A stretch of DNA of 64,000 bases from Turnera subulata. Taxonomy: Eukaryota > Streptophyta > Magnoliopsida > Malpighiales > Passifloraceae. The notes below the pieces were generated by a model. It worked only from the letters and a program-made list of their open reading frames with translations. It was not told the DNA's origin and did no database searches. Both the position numbers and the translations under genes were made by a program. Location: assembly GCA_028386065.3 (NCBI GenBank), contig JAKUCV010004743.1, positions 85,313 to 149,312 of the forward strand, in the 5' to 3' direction. The stretch's first letter is position 1. Every line of letters begins with the position of its first letter. Positions 9,433 through 22,079 of this stretch are shown here, in pieces.

Positions 9433-12410
9433 CATGCGTGTTCTCTTTGCGTGACCAGTAAAGACCACTTAAAATGAGAGTATGAGACGCCGACTTCATT
9501 AATCAGAGTCGAAAAAACACAACCATTCATTCATCATATATAACATCAGTTAAAGAATGGCGGCAAATACAACAATATCACTCGTCCTTATGGAAAAGCT
9601 CTCGAGAGGAGGGAGAGTCTGTCTACTACGTCGTTTCACTCACCAAACAAATACACTTCCCATATAACCCAGTATGTATAGATCTTGGGTTGATTTCTCA
9701 CTTAATTAAATATTTATGTTTAATCATGTAAATTAAACTAAAAGTTGATGATAAAAATATATAATTATCTGCACATGGTTTTCAAATTTTAGTAAATCTG
9801 ATCAAGGACCTGGCTTGAACAGAACTATACCAGTAATTCCACAAAATAACCAAGCAAATAAAAGGGAAATAATGCGAAAGTATTGTGAATTTTGAGCTAG
9901 CTAGGGGGTGCTAATGCTGTTGCTTATTGCACTAGGCCCGCTCCTTTCGTTTCTGCGACATTTAACACATGCCCTAAACTATAACAGTCGACAATGGTGG
10001 TGACGTGATGTTAAAAATCGTAAAAGCTAAGTAAAAAAGAGTTTGGTAGTTCTCCAGTTATGTCGGCCAAACCAGGAGGTTGTTTTGAGTTTTGACTCTT
10101 ACGAAGAAGTCTGACACTTTTTGTTTTTTTAAAAAAAAAATTAATTCCAAGTCCCTCGTGCTCCAATTGGTTTGGCTTTGCAAATCTCCACGGAAGCGGG
10201 TTGACATATAGTTTAATTTGTCCCATGTGGATTGCATATAATTAATTAATTATACTAGCTCTAATAATTTTCTGCATTAGCCTTGAATTGTCACCATGTG
10301 CATACCTATACTGTACAAATATGGAGCATATGGCCGGTTTCGTCTCCATCTGTCCTTTTCAAGTGAAAAAATATATTCATGGATAATGGATGAATTCGTT
10401 TTTTACTAATGTATTAACGAAAGTTGTTAACAACAAGCGGCCAGCCTTTACTTCTACATCAATGTGTATGAGTATATAATATTAATTAATTATACAAAAA
10501 TAATATGTGTATGTGATCTTGGAACAGATTGCTTTTGTCTTCTGACGACATATATAGGAGATTGCCAATGGCCCAGGGGCTGAATGATACTTCCCCTAGC
10601 CTTGTTGTCTCTATCCAGGCTTTGTGGATTTAGGTCCACCATGGGTATAGTGGTGTTTGGAGTGGGATTTAAGTGCATGATTGTTGTTCAAAAAAAAAAA
10701 AAACAATGCATGATAAAAAAAAAAAAAAAAAAAGAAAGAAAGAAAGAAAGAAAGTTGCAAAGTTAATGAAATTGTGGCAAACATCTGTAAGTTTTCATGT
10801 GACATCTTGATGCAAGTGTTCATGCACTCTTAATTGAGATGATGTTCTTTGTTGGTTTTGAAAGAACATCGTTCAAAATAATCTATACATTCTCTTCACC
10901 TAGACGCCAAGTCACTAAAATGTCTTTTTTATGAATCAATCCCGTTTTAGCTTTTGTCTTGATGACGGGCACAGAAAAGTACCTTTGCGAAAAGTTTCAG
11001 ATGGTAAATGGATGCACAACGAAAGTGGCAGCAACTGGTGTTCAATCTTTTCTCCCAATTAGATACCAACATTTAACACATTATAACCTTGCCCACTCCT
11101 GCAATGGAAGTAGTAACTAGAGCCTAGAGGTGAAAGTTATGAAAAGACATAGCATCCAAACAAGAATATGGTTGGGTTCTGGATTCCCAGTTACATATTA
11201 TGCATATATGTTTAGGAATTCTAATTAATGCAAAGACATTAATTTGGTCAGATTAATTTCCCATCATCTAACATTTATCAACTTTATATATATAGTCATT
11301 ATATTTTACATTCTCTTCTGGTGGTATTTAATTTTTTTTGAGCACTTGGTGGTATTTAATTAGCTACACCTACTCGTGCAAGTTGCAACATCGATCCAAT
11401 CCGTCATATTTAGCTATGCCTAATTATTCCTAAGTTTTTTTATTGTTTTGATAAAGGTTCTCGACTCGAAGTTAAACCAAGGGCAGCAATGTTAACTATC
11501 AAAATGTGGTAGCTCAAGGTACATTCCAAGTACAAGCGAGTTGGTTTTTTTTTTTTTATTCCTCCTTTTTGCGGGATGATGAATATTGCATCTTATTTTT
11601 TTATTTTATTTTCTGAGAACATGAATATTGCATCTTATTAGACATGATGAACATTAATTTTTTTTTTTAAAAAAAAAAGGATGAGGAGGACTGGTGCATG
11701 GTTAGGACAAATAATTGAGCTTAACCAGTTTATAATGACATTCACAGATAACCCACTAAAAGTCACAGTCCCACCCAATGTTGGGAGGCAAAGGTTCGAA
11801 CAATCAATGTTTTACTTAGGATAAATTTTTGATACCATAAGTGACAGAAAAGTTTGGGTGGGAGGGCTTGAGCACTGCTTGCCTTCGCCTTGACCCTAAT
11901 TAATTAAGCCAACTAGGCCAAGATGAATATATATTGTTAATAAACTAAGAACTTGATACATAAATATTGTATGCTAACAAAATTAAATCAATTGTTTCAC
12001 ACAACGTATAACATCACAGCAGATGTCGGCCGTGCGTACGTGTACACCAGTTCTTTTTATGGTGTCTGCATCTGTTAATTTTTTGTTCTTTTCGATATCT
12101 AATGAGTTTTGAACTTGTGATGTGACTAGGTAATGGAGGGGCTGTGGGCATTTTTCATGTCGGCTACCAATATTGTTTCTCCTTCACGTAAGTTGGTGCA
12201 TCATAAATGTATCTTTTGCTTTGATTTTTTTTTTTCTTCTATGAGAAGCTTGTCCAGGACGTAGAGTTTTAAAATGTATTATCCTTATCACAGGCTTAAC
12301 AATTACACTAGTAAATAAACCAAGTCATGAAAATTCTATCTTTTGGAAAAATAATAAAATATTTATGTGTATGTGTTGTTATCTATGCGACAATATACCA
12401 TATTTTTAAC
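9433..12410. other. AT-rich spacer with simple repeats
   Basis: No supportable gene. It holds poly(A) and a GAAA array at 10690-10756 and several A/T homopolymers (for example 11540-11560 and 11660-11680). The sequence 10500-10700 ends in an A-tract and might be the tail of a retroposed copy, but no domain can be read. Confidence 0.6.
10690..10756 (+). repeat. Poly(A) and (GAAA)n microsatellite
   Basis: Two A-tracts separated by CAATGCATGAT, followed by about six GAAA units. Confidence 0.9.
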
Positions 12411-12412
12411 CA

Positions 12413-12640
12413 CCGGGGGTGGTGGCCCAGTGGCAAGGCCTTCAACCTGCCATTTCTAAGATTCGGGTTCGAGTCCCGACGCTTCCAGTCAAGCCCCATA
12501 GTGTGATGCGGCCGAATGTGGAAGGTTGGCCGTTGAGCCCGGTGATTCCTCGATATTATGACGTGTAGCAGGTGAGGGTGTCCGCTGGTGCCCCGGTTGG
12601 ACGGTCTCTCCTATGAGGAGGGTCTAACAAAACATGCTCA
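12413..12640 (+). mobile_element. tRNA-derived SINE
   Basis: A GC-rich island of about 220 bp in AT-rich spacer. It begins CCGGGGGTGGTGGCCCAGTGG. A Pol III box A (TGGCCCAGTGG, 12423-12433) and a perfect-consensus box B (GGTTCGAGTCC, 12466-12476) are spaced as in a tRNA gene. The body after box B (GCCCGGTGATTCC, then GGACGGTCTCTCC) does not fold as a tRNA, so this is a SINE head plus unrelated body. The 3' limit is uncertain; I do not see a clear target duplication. I do not assign a named family. Confidence 0.75.
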
Positions 12641-15600
12641 ATGTGCATGCTCTATTATTTACATGTATACAGTATACCTGCACAAACATAACTTTCTGCT
12701 AAGGAAATATCTGCACAACATAACTAGAAGATGATCCAAACACGTATTTGCAAAATAAGATCTTCCAAACGCGTAGTGCAAAAAATTATGATCCAAACAC
12801 GTGGACACATCCAAGGATTTTTTAGCATAAAACAAGAAACATCTCATTCATTTCAAGAGCATGTCCTACCAAGGATTTATGTGAAAGAGTTCAGTGTACG
12901 TACCTAAAACCCCAAGTGATTTCGACAAATAAAAAAAGACCCAACTGATGAATCGTTTTATTCGATCGAACAATGTGTGCCTCATAAAGTGACAATCAAG
13001 AGTCAACAGACCTTTTCTTTTCACAAGAAGACACAGCAAACGTGAGTGTAGCTTTTGTCTTGTTTTATATTCTATATATGTTCAATTTTTTAAATCACAT
13101 AAAAGTTTATTAAATAAGTGTGTATGGATGTGAAAGTTATTTTGGATAGTATATGTTCTATCAATGTTCGTTTAGTGGAGAAACTTGAAATATTCATCAC
13201 TAGCAAGCTTAATTCATATATAAGGTTGCAATTTTAGTGCTTCAGCGTCCAGACGCATAATATTGAGCGTTATATGTGGTAATTAAGACAAAACAAAAAA
13301 AAAAAAACAGCAATCTGTCAATAAACAAAACTCTTAACTTTATGAAGACATTATCAGTCCTGAGGATTGTGTTAAATTAATTCTAAAGTAAAGTTTTCCC
13401 AAAAAGCTCCACTTGAACTAAATTGGGGGTTTTTAGCCCAATTTCTCGGTGTGCACGAGATTCCCTCACATCTTTTACTTGCATAAGTCCAATATATATC
13501 AAGTTACAAGCTTCTCTAATGTGTTGCTCAACACCTAACTAGAATTGTATATATACCACGTAACTGCACAAGTTGCACACACCATTGCAAAGTGTTCTGT
13601 GTATAGATGTGGAGAATGATGTTCTTTTTTTTTTTTTTTTTGATAAGAGGGGAATGATAAAGATAGTATTAGTTTCGTATTTGACTACAAGTCCACAGAT
13701 TTAGTAGTGTAAATTCTTGAAGAAAGGTGTTTACAAAAAGAAATTAAAAGGAAAAAAAAATTGCAAAGAATCCTAATCCTGCCATTCTAAGTACTACCGA
13801 CGTAGTCCCAGTTCCTTTAAGTTTTGTCCTTTTCCTGGAAAAATATCGATGCTGCCTTTTGATTAGCGAACATGTTCATTTGGCTGGTTTTTGAAAGACA
13901 AGAAAGAATCTAAAACATTATTGGTGCACATGTAATAGACTGTCATTTTGAAACTTCTTTCCATTTTGGGATAAGAGTAACCTATGTCGACAAGATGATC
14001 TACAAATTAAGGATTGGCGGCCCGCAGCTGCAAACTAAGTATATAGTTCTCATGTTTTGCACAGTTCTCTAATTTTCCTTTTTCTTGATGGAAATATCAA
14101 TAATAGAAGCCTTTGTTTAAAGCCATACGTACATCCTTTTTGGGATGTTTACATACCCCGATTAAGGTTGCTGATTTTCTTTATGCTAGACTAAGGTTGT
14201 CGATTAACGGGCTCTGTCATGTCTTGTTTGCTACTTTTTCATTATTCTAGTATTCTTCAATGAGATTGGTTTGGCAGAAATTAAAAATAAGATGATTAAA
14301 CTGCCATCTAATTACTCTTTCTGGTCATATAAAATGCCTTGATAATCGAAACTTTTACATCCACATGGTTAAAAAAGCCTCTGTGGATCAGTTCCAACTG
14401 CATCTATTATATATGGCTAGCTAAAAGAAAAGCATGGACAAATACTGATCTTAAGACAACTATGCATCACTTGTCCGTCACACCCCACATTTTTGTCACA
14501 TAGTCATTTCTGGTCCAAAGTTTCATGTCTTCAAAACTCGTCAGTTTTCATATTGAACTGGAAACACTTTTCTTGTCGAACATGAAATTGATAATTACTA
14601 CTAATTAGTTTTAAAACCCTTTTGAAAACTTTATACAACACAGATGAGCATTTATAGTTCGTCTTGTCAGAGAGAAATAGCTGTGTACGGCACGTAACAG
14701 GTCATGTTGGACACACACACATATATATAATATAAAATAAAAAGGGTCATGATTGTTCCAAAAAAATGGGGGCAGATGTAGCAAAACTTAAATCATTTTT
14801 ATAGTAAGAATAATTAATCTCTCTCCCGGCGTTCTTAATCGTGGTATTGTACAAAGTCAGATATCTTTTTTTTTTGTTTTTCTAATCAATTATATACTTG
14901 TTTGTTATATTTTCGCAACAGTTTACCTTAATTTTCCAATATGATATCTAATATATATATTTCATAATCACCAAAGAGAGAAAATTTCATTCAGCATAAA
15001 ACAAAGATTTTGTAGTGAAGTATAGGATCAATAGTTCGTTGTGATTAATTAATATTCCTCCCATTCCTAAATAGCGTTATCTGCTCACTAATCAAGGGAT
15101 GTACTTAATATGCTAATGGAAGATTAAATTGTCTATTAGCATAAAAAAAAGATTAAATTGTCTATATGTTGTTTTTAAATAAAATAGATAAAAATATATA
15201 ATTATTTAATAAGATAAAGGATAAATAAGAAAAAAAACTAGAGACGATGACAGTGTCTCACAAGAAAAAGAAAAAAGAGATGATAGACAAAGATGCAAGG
15301 ACGATTGAGTTGCCACAATAGCCCAATCACACCATGGGAATGAGCTTCCCGCTTCAGTGCACGTGATTAAAAGAAACTAGTATATTGAGTCAAAGTGGAG
15401 AAAAAGTTGTGAACTTCTTTCATTCCCACCATAGATCCCCACTAGTGTTCCATCTACGTCGTGCCTATTTAGTTCCCATTCATCATCTCTTCATTACTGC
15501 CAAGTGTTAGTGGATTTATATATCTGCGTTGAAGCTATATACATCTTATACTACCAATACCATAATTGTAGCACATGCAATGCAAGTACCATGCTCCTTA

Positions 15601-15757
15601 TTGTGCCTAGGTAGGTAATAACTAGCTAGCTTTTCGAAGACTAACCATTTAAACACTGTTAAAATATTTACGTAATGGTTAGAGATCAAGTCTTTCACGG
15701 AGCCGAAAAAGTTAGTGAATATTTGTTATTTTACCAAATTGTCTAAACAAAATCCCC
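12641..15757. other. AT-rich spacer upstream of the oxygenase gene
   Basis: No gene or element can be supported. The last few hundred bases act as the upstream region of the oxygenase gene and hold a G-box. Confidence 0.55.
15360..15365 (+). promoter_or_regulatory. G-box CACGTG
   Basis: A perfect palindromic G-box about 400 bp upstream of the TATA box. MYC2-type bHLH factors bind such sites in jasmonate-responsive promoters, which would fit a jasmonate-induced oxygenase. One site alone does not prove regulation. Confidence 0.45.
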
Positions 15758-15765
15758 TATATAAA
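15758..15765 (+). promoter_or_regulatory. TATA box of the oxygenase gene
   Basis: TATATAAA followed by CACCTCACTCCCCAG. A start about 30 nt downstream would give a 5' leader of roughly 170 nt before the ATG at 15966. Confidence 0.7.
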
Positions 15766-15965
15766 CACCTCACTCCCCAGACCACTCTCCTCACTGAACA
15801 GCAGCTAAACCATATATGTAGCCCACACCACTTCCTCCCAGCTCATGCTCAATTCTCCTAAATACATCTCCAGCACTACCTTGTTAGCTAGTTAGCTCCA
15901 AATTAAGCTTACCCATCTTCTTCTCTTCCTCCTGTATCGATCTCTCTTTTTATTGTCAGTCCAAA

Positions 15966-18363
15966 ATGAGCTGCAGCTGGCAGAGTTGGCCTGAACCTGT
16001 CGTCCCCGTCCAGTCCTTAGCCCAGAGTGGCATCCGCTCCATACCGGAGCGGTATGTGAAGCCACCAACCGACAGGCCACTGACGAAGAACGTTGATCAT
16101 GATGAAGCTGCCGAGGCGGCTCAGCTGAAAATTCCTGTCATTGATTTCCAGCACGTATTCTCGGAGGACCAAGCGCTCAGGGAAGAGACGTTGGGTCGAA
16201 TCAACAGTGCATGCAGGGAGTGGGGGTTCTTCCAGCTGGTGAACCATGGGGTGAGCCATGAGCTCATGAAGAACGCGCGAGAGGTGTGGCGGGAGTTCTT
16301 TTACCAGCCCCTGGAACTGAAAAAAGAGTACGCGAACACTCCTACTACCTACGAGGGGTACGGTAGCCGGTTGGGGGTGGAGAAAGGAGCTATTCTTGAT
16401 TGGAGCGATTATTTCTTCCTCCATTTCTTGCCTGTTCCCCTTAGAGACCAGCGCAAGTGGCCTGCTACCCCTGCAAATTGCAGGTACTTCTTCTCCTTCT
16501 TTCTCATGCATATATAACCACTAACAGAAGCCTTGCACGTTAACTATATATTATTATTGTTTCTCTTCTTATATATGCAGATACTTTTTTCTTGGACAGT
16601 TTCTGGTTTTGATATATATGTGTGTGTGTGAGAGAGTAATTTGTAACGAGTGATTATCGTATTATTATTTTATATAGCTCAGGAACGTATTTCTTCTAAC
16701 GTGAATTTTCCAGGGTCAAAGACTTCTTGGAAAGTTTTTAAGGTCTGGGAAGTTAAATTTTGGAGAATTTTATTTTCCGTAGGCAGCAAAACATCAAGAA
16801 TCTATAAGAATCTGAAATCTGTTTTCTTTACCAAACATCATCTTGGAATATACCGGTTTGCATATCTTAATAATTGCATGTTCCTGTCCGAAATATCATA
16901 GACGACAGGATTGTTTTCTAATTTTATATTGCTTCCAGGGTTTACATTTTTTATCTATAGCATTTAATCCCTGACCAAAGTCATACGGTCTTTATACAAA
17001 AAAAAAAAAGCAACTGACATTTGAATTATCACCTCATTATTGTTTAAAGTACAGCGAAGCAATCTTTTACAGAAGGGATGGACCAGTGCCATAACTTATG
17101 TGGTTGACCATTATTCTAGCTAGCGAAGCTATATATGTCTTGTCGACATTAATTTAAATTCAGTTGGTTTTCTTTTTTTTTTTTGAGGAAAAAATTCAGT
17201 TGGTTTTCTTAAAATTGAATATGATAGCATACTTTTATGTTGCTAATTAAAATAGTAATCTTAATTAAATATGCCTTGGATTATACATACTATGACTATC
17301 AGCTAACTCTAAAGATTTCAGGCCCGCCCCAAGTAAAAATACTTTAAATTAATTACGTGTGCATGAACTTTAATTTGAGAATTTTAAGGATGTTGATTTA
17401 AAATTTGATAGTGGTCTCGGGTTGAAAAGAAGTTCTCCATATTTCCAAATAAAAGAAAACGGTGATTGCACGTGCTCCAAATCCAATCCATTCTTGCACA
17501 AGTAAAACGAGATAACAGAGATTACTGCTTCCTGGAAACACCATTATACCGAACTTTATTTTTTGTAATTTGATTTACTATTGCAAACATTAATTAATAT
17601 ACCATCTCTTTTCTTCTGGTTAAAGGGTTTGCCACTAGAATTCAAGATTTATAATTATAGTCCTCCTATAGACAACTGCAATACATCACTAATTAATATA
17701 CCTATCTCAGGGAATTGATATCCAAATACAGTGAGGAGTTGGTTAAACTTGGGGGAAGACTGATGAAGGCATTCTCAGTGAACCTTGGCCTGGACGAGGA
17801 GCACCTAACAAAAGCATTTGGTGGAGATGAGGACAACCTTGATGTTTGTATGAGGGTGAACTATTACCCAAAGTGTCCCCAGCCAGACCTTACATTAGGC
17901 CTGTCCCCTCACTCTGACCCGGGCGGTCTAACCATTCTCCTGCCCGATGAAGATGTGGCTGGACTCCAGGTCCGTAAAGAAGACAACTGGATTACAATTC
18001 AGCCCTACCCAAATGCCTTCATAATCAACATTGGGGACCAAATTAAGGTAATTGGTAAATTGATTCTTCTTTTGGAAAAAAAAAAAATGTGCTCTAGCTA
18101 ATAATTAACTAATCAATTCGAAGTCTACCTGTGTACAGGTGCTTAGTAATGGTATTTACCAGAGTGTGGAGCACAGGGTGATAGTGAATTCTGGCAAGGA
18201 TCGGGTCTCACTGGCCTTCTTCTACAACCCAAAGAGTGACTTGCCCATTGGACCTTCTCAGGAACTTATCACAGAGGAACACCCTGCACTCTTCCCTACC
18301 ATGAGTTTCAACGAATACAGAAAGAAAATCAGGACACAGGGTCTTTATAACAAGAAGAAATGA
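15966..18363 (+). CDS. JOX: Jasmonate-induced oxygenase (JOX/JAO-type 2OG-Fe(II) dioxygenase)
   Basis: Three exons: 15966-16483, 17711-18047 and 18139-18363, with GT-AG borders; 359 aa, usual for the family. An N-terminal DIOX_N domain (about 54-165) precedes the 2OG-Fe(II) domain (about 215-315). Iron ligands are H240 and D242 (in SPHSDPGGLTILLP) and H297 (VEHRV); R307/S309 form the 2-oxoglutarate RxS motif. JOX enzymes hydroxylate jasmonic acid to 12-OH-JA and so damp jasmonate signalling. Support for JOX over other clade members: the N-terminal WPEPVVPVQSLAQSGIRSIP, the TYEGYGSRLGVEKGA block, and three Arg reported to hold the jasmonate carboxylate (R221, R346, R350, with the same 4-residue spacing of the last two). 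Cytosolic, since no signal peptide is seen. Intron 1 is 1.2 kb. No defect is visible. Confidence 0.92.
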
Positions 18364-21300
18364 TTATGGATTTCTCCACCGTTAATTAATTAGACCATGC
18401 ATGTCACTAGTTAAGCAAAAAACAAAACGTGCAAAAAGAAAAAAAAAAAAAGAAGGATATTTTGGAATTCACAGTCATATAAGCAAAAGGGGCGATGCCT
18501 CAAGTTCGGGTCCTACCTTATGGATATTAGTATCAGAAAAATAAGCACATTTGTTTTGATTTTTGAATGTCACTGTCGGTGTCTATTTAGGATAAATTAA
18601 ATGGAAGTTGATAGGGTGGAAAATGGAAATTTCTCCACTTGTATCGTGACAAACTTGAAGGGTCAATATGTCTCTGCCATTTGTGGGAAGCAAGACTCAA
18701 CTTGTGTGAAGGGAAGGGAGTGCATGTGAAGAAGTTTTAGCTTTTTGATGTTCGGAAGAAAAAAGAGTTCGAGCTTTTCTGCTTTTGCCTTGATCAATTC
18801 AGGGAAACACAATGGATCATCCATGTACTCTCTCCTTTATATTCAGCGTCTTAGTAGTACAACAACTTTACTTCTCAGTTTCTCTGAGACCACTAGTTTC
18901 TTCTTTGATTTGGATTTGCCGTTTCTTTTCAAGTATCTAGCTAGCTAGCTGATCAAATATCAATCCACGACGTGGTGCCCTTTGGTTGATCTTTGTAAAG
19001 TTCACTTTGGCTGCTATTCTCTCTACATATATATATGCACGGTACTCTTTTTCTTAGTATTCGGGCTCAATCTAAGACTCTACTAGTGATTCAGTAGCAT
19101 TGGACTCTGTGGGACTCATTGCCCTCCAAATGTTGCATTTCCTATAAGCAAAATAAAGTTTGAACTTATAACCATATATTTAAGTTCCTTACAATCTAGG
19201 CAAACAGCGGGCTATTTTTGTTTTGTTTACCAACAACAGCGGGCTAATTTGAATACTAACAAGAGTCACTTATAACTTAATTATAAGTAGAAAAAGATAT
19301 AGCAGAAACAAGTTATTAGTCATGATGACATGATGCTGTTCAAAGAACTGATTATAATGTGGTTTTAATGTATAGTGATTTTACTGCAGGCACATGTTAA
19401 AGCCAGATATCATCCACTAACTATAACAATGGACACATCAGAGATATTGGTTCTGGTATGAGTGAACTATGAAGGAGGAAAGTAAAATAATATCCTCCTC
19501 CTTGAAGGGTCTCATGATAGCTTGGGTACCACCTGTAAGTCCAATTTTGGCCTGCACGTTTATTTTTGACATTGAGGCGTAAAAAGTTAGGTACATTAGT
19601 CCTGCACGTTTATTTTGAAGACGAAGAAAAATCTGTGTGTTCACACCTTTTTCTATATGCTACTTTATCCCATTTTTTCTTTTTTGACAACATTAATTTC
19701 ATGTCGATAGTTTCAAAGTACTATATATATGTTTTTATAATCCGCACGTTTTTTATTTTCAAGTGGAGAAAAATATGGTTGGAGACTTTTGGGGGCGGTA
19801 ATTTGTTTGTTAAAAAAGGATTAGTGGAAAAAAGGAACTAGTTGGCTCATATATTGGCTGGTGCCCGTAAATCTTGTTTATTTTTTCAACTATGCCAAGT
19901 TAATTTGAGTAAGTTATCTGACTTATGCATTTTATTAATGTACTGATAATCGATTTATTTCTTGTCAGTAATGATTAGTAAGTTTCCTCTATAGTTCAGC
20001 TATTGTTACTTAAGAGTTTTCAATTTTTGTGAGAGTTCAAAAGACTAGTTTTGGTCCTTATTATCCTAGGATATCATGGCACAAGATCAAAATTTGACTT
20101 CGCTATCATGTCAACTGACCATCTTAATAAAAAAAAAACTTAAACTTACGGTTTACGCCCCCAAGACTAATTTTGGTCCTTATTACTCTAATAAATCCAA
20201 CTATGCTAGTTTCTTTCACTTTATCTATTGTTATAGATTTTCCAATTTTGTGATAGCTAGTTTCCGGTCACTTGCACCATTCTCCTACTTAATAATTCTA
20301 GGCTTGTTCAATAATCCTCATATTGTGCTTAGGGAGGGACACATTGGGTGCCTTTGGTTTTCGTAAGTTGTATTAACTCCTATTATGTCTCCTTCCCTCT
20401 AGATGCTATGCATATTGTTCTTGTGCTTTTCTTTGCCCATTTGTAAGGATAAGACTGCTATGTTTTTATCAGCACATCTTGTTGCTTGGTGTGCTAAAAG
20501 CATTATACTCCATCAAATTGTCCTTCCACTACTAGCTATAGATGCCTTTCTTTCCCCGGACAATATTAGCGTCGGCTTAGTTACAGAACTTAGATGCAGT
20601 TTGTCTCTCTATTCCTATGTTTTTCTCCGTGAAATCAAGCAAAAATATCTAGAGTTTGATTATGAAAAAAATATATGTAATTTGTAATCCCCCTTGGTTA
20701 TCGTACCGATAAAGACTTCAATTCGCACAGAAAAAAAAAAACAAAAGCAAAAATATATAAAGGAGCGACTCCCTGGATCCGGAAGTCTCAATAATAAGTG
20801 GAGTTGGTCACGTGGTATAATGAAAGGGCCCCGAGTAATCGTGGACTAGGCCACCCGCACTTCTCGATAAAGCCCAATCACCAAAAAACGACAAAACGAA
20901 AAGGAAAAAGTAAAAACCAAGTTCCCGAAGTAATTAAAAGCTTCTTCTTACTAAGGTGACGGGGAATTTTCTACTTTTTCGCTTCTTTTTTCTTGTCGGA
21001 ACAATGTTGTTAGGGAAATTCTATATAAAAAAAAATGTTGTTAGGGTAAAACTTGAATCAAAGGGATCACTGCTTCTTTTTAAAAACCAAAAAATTTCAC
21101 TGGACTAGAAGAACATTTGTTTTTTAAACATAGACTAGAGGAACATTGGGACCAAGAAATTGGTGATAGGTTGTGGGTTCAATTATTTTATGATTAAAGA
21201 AAAGGTAAAACCCTCAAACTACTTATATTATCATTTGTTGTTGGCCACTTTTATTAAAAACTAGACATATAAGTTATAAGACTTGGGCCAATTTAGTCCA

Positions 21301-22035
21301 AAGTCAAAATTAGTTTTCAGTTGGATAAAATTAGCCAAAGTTGGACGCTCCAATTACACTCTTCAAATAGCAGTTTAAACAATAAAAATATATAAGAATA
21401 CCTTGTTAAATACATTAAAAAAAATTTAACTGTTCCAATTTTATTGGATGTCCCCGAAAAAAAAAATTAAAAGATTTTAGAATGCTATTTTAATAATAAA
21501 AATAGTACTAATTTTCAGAAATATTCAAATAATTAAAAATGAATATCTAGTTCAGACTAAATTTACTCAATGTGTCAACACACACGTACACATATATATG
21601 TAGGGGGTCACTTTGAGGACTGCCTTTGAGAAAATATATATATGATGGTTTGTCTCATTACCATGGGATTCCGTTTTTATTTGTTTTTTCCTTTTTGTAA
21701 GGTAACAAAAAAACACGTACTCACAACACACACGTAAGTAGAAGAATGTGTACACCATATACATGCATGCTATCAACCTTCAGCCCTCCCTCATGAAAGC
21801 ACCCATGGTGGAAAATTACAAAGCGCGCGATAACTCATTTCTAATCACTTAGGTATATATCTCCACAAAGCTTCACAATCTTATTCTAAATAAAATATCA
21901 CTATAAATCCTTTGGTAGTTTTCATGGTATATATATTAATTCTGAATGCCGTTCCAAATCTTAATGAATTATCGTGAAAACAACCAAATATCTTCATTCT
22001 CTCTTATTTGGGTACAATACAATGTTAGCGGCATT

Positions 22036-22038
<3 letters not shown>
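18364..22038. other. Spacer between oxygenase and MYB-CC genes
   Basis: Holds the 3' UTR of the oxygenase gene and the 3' side of the convergent MYB-CC gene. No domain can be read. The stretch 20340-20745 ends in an A-tract after AATTCGCACAG and might be a retroposed fragment, but no frame supports it. Confidence 0.5.

Positions 22039-22076
<38 letters not shown>
22039..22076. repeat. (TA)19 microsatellite in the MYB-CC 3' UTR
   Basis: Nineteen uninterrupted TA units. On the minus strand the run begins 4 nt after the TAG stop of the MYB-CC gene, so it should lie in the transcript. Confidence 0.95.
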
Positions 22077-22078
<2 letters not shown>

Positions 22079-22079
22079 T

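Noticed and set aside
12421..12480. tRNA gene
   Set aside because: Boxes A and B are good, but there is no cloverleaf or acceptor stem, and GC-rich non-tRNA sequence continues; it fits a SINE head.
20076..20745. Possible L1 or other retroposed fragment ending in an A-tract
   Set aside because: The frames (for example AHLVAWCAKSIILH) only faintly resemble RNase H C-termini, and I see no target duplication.
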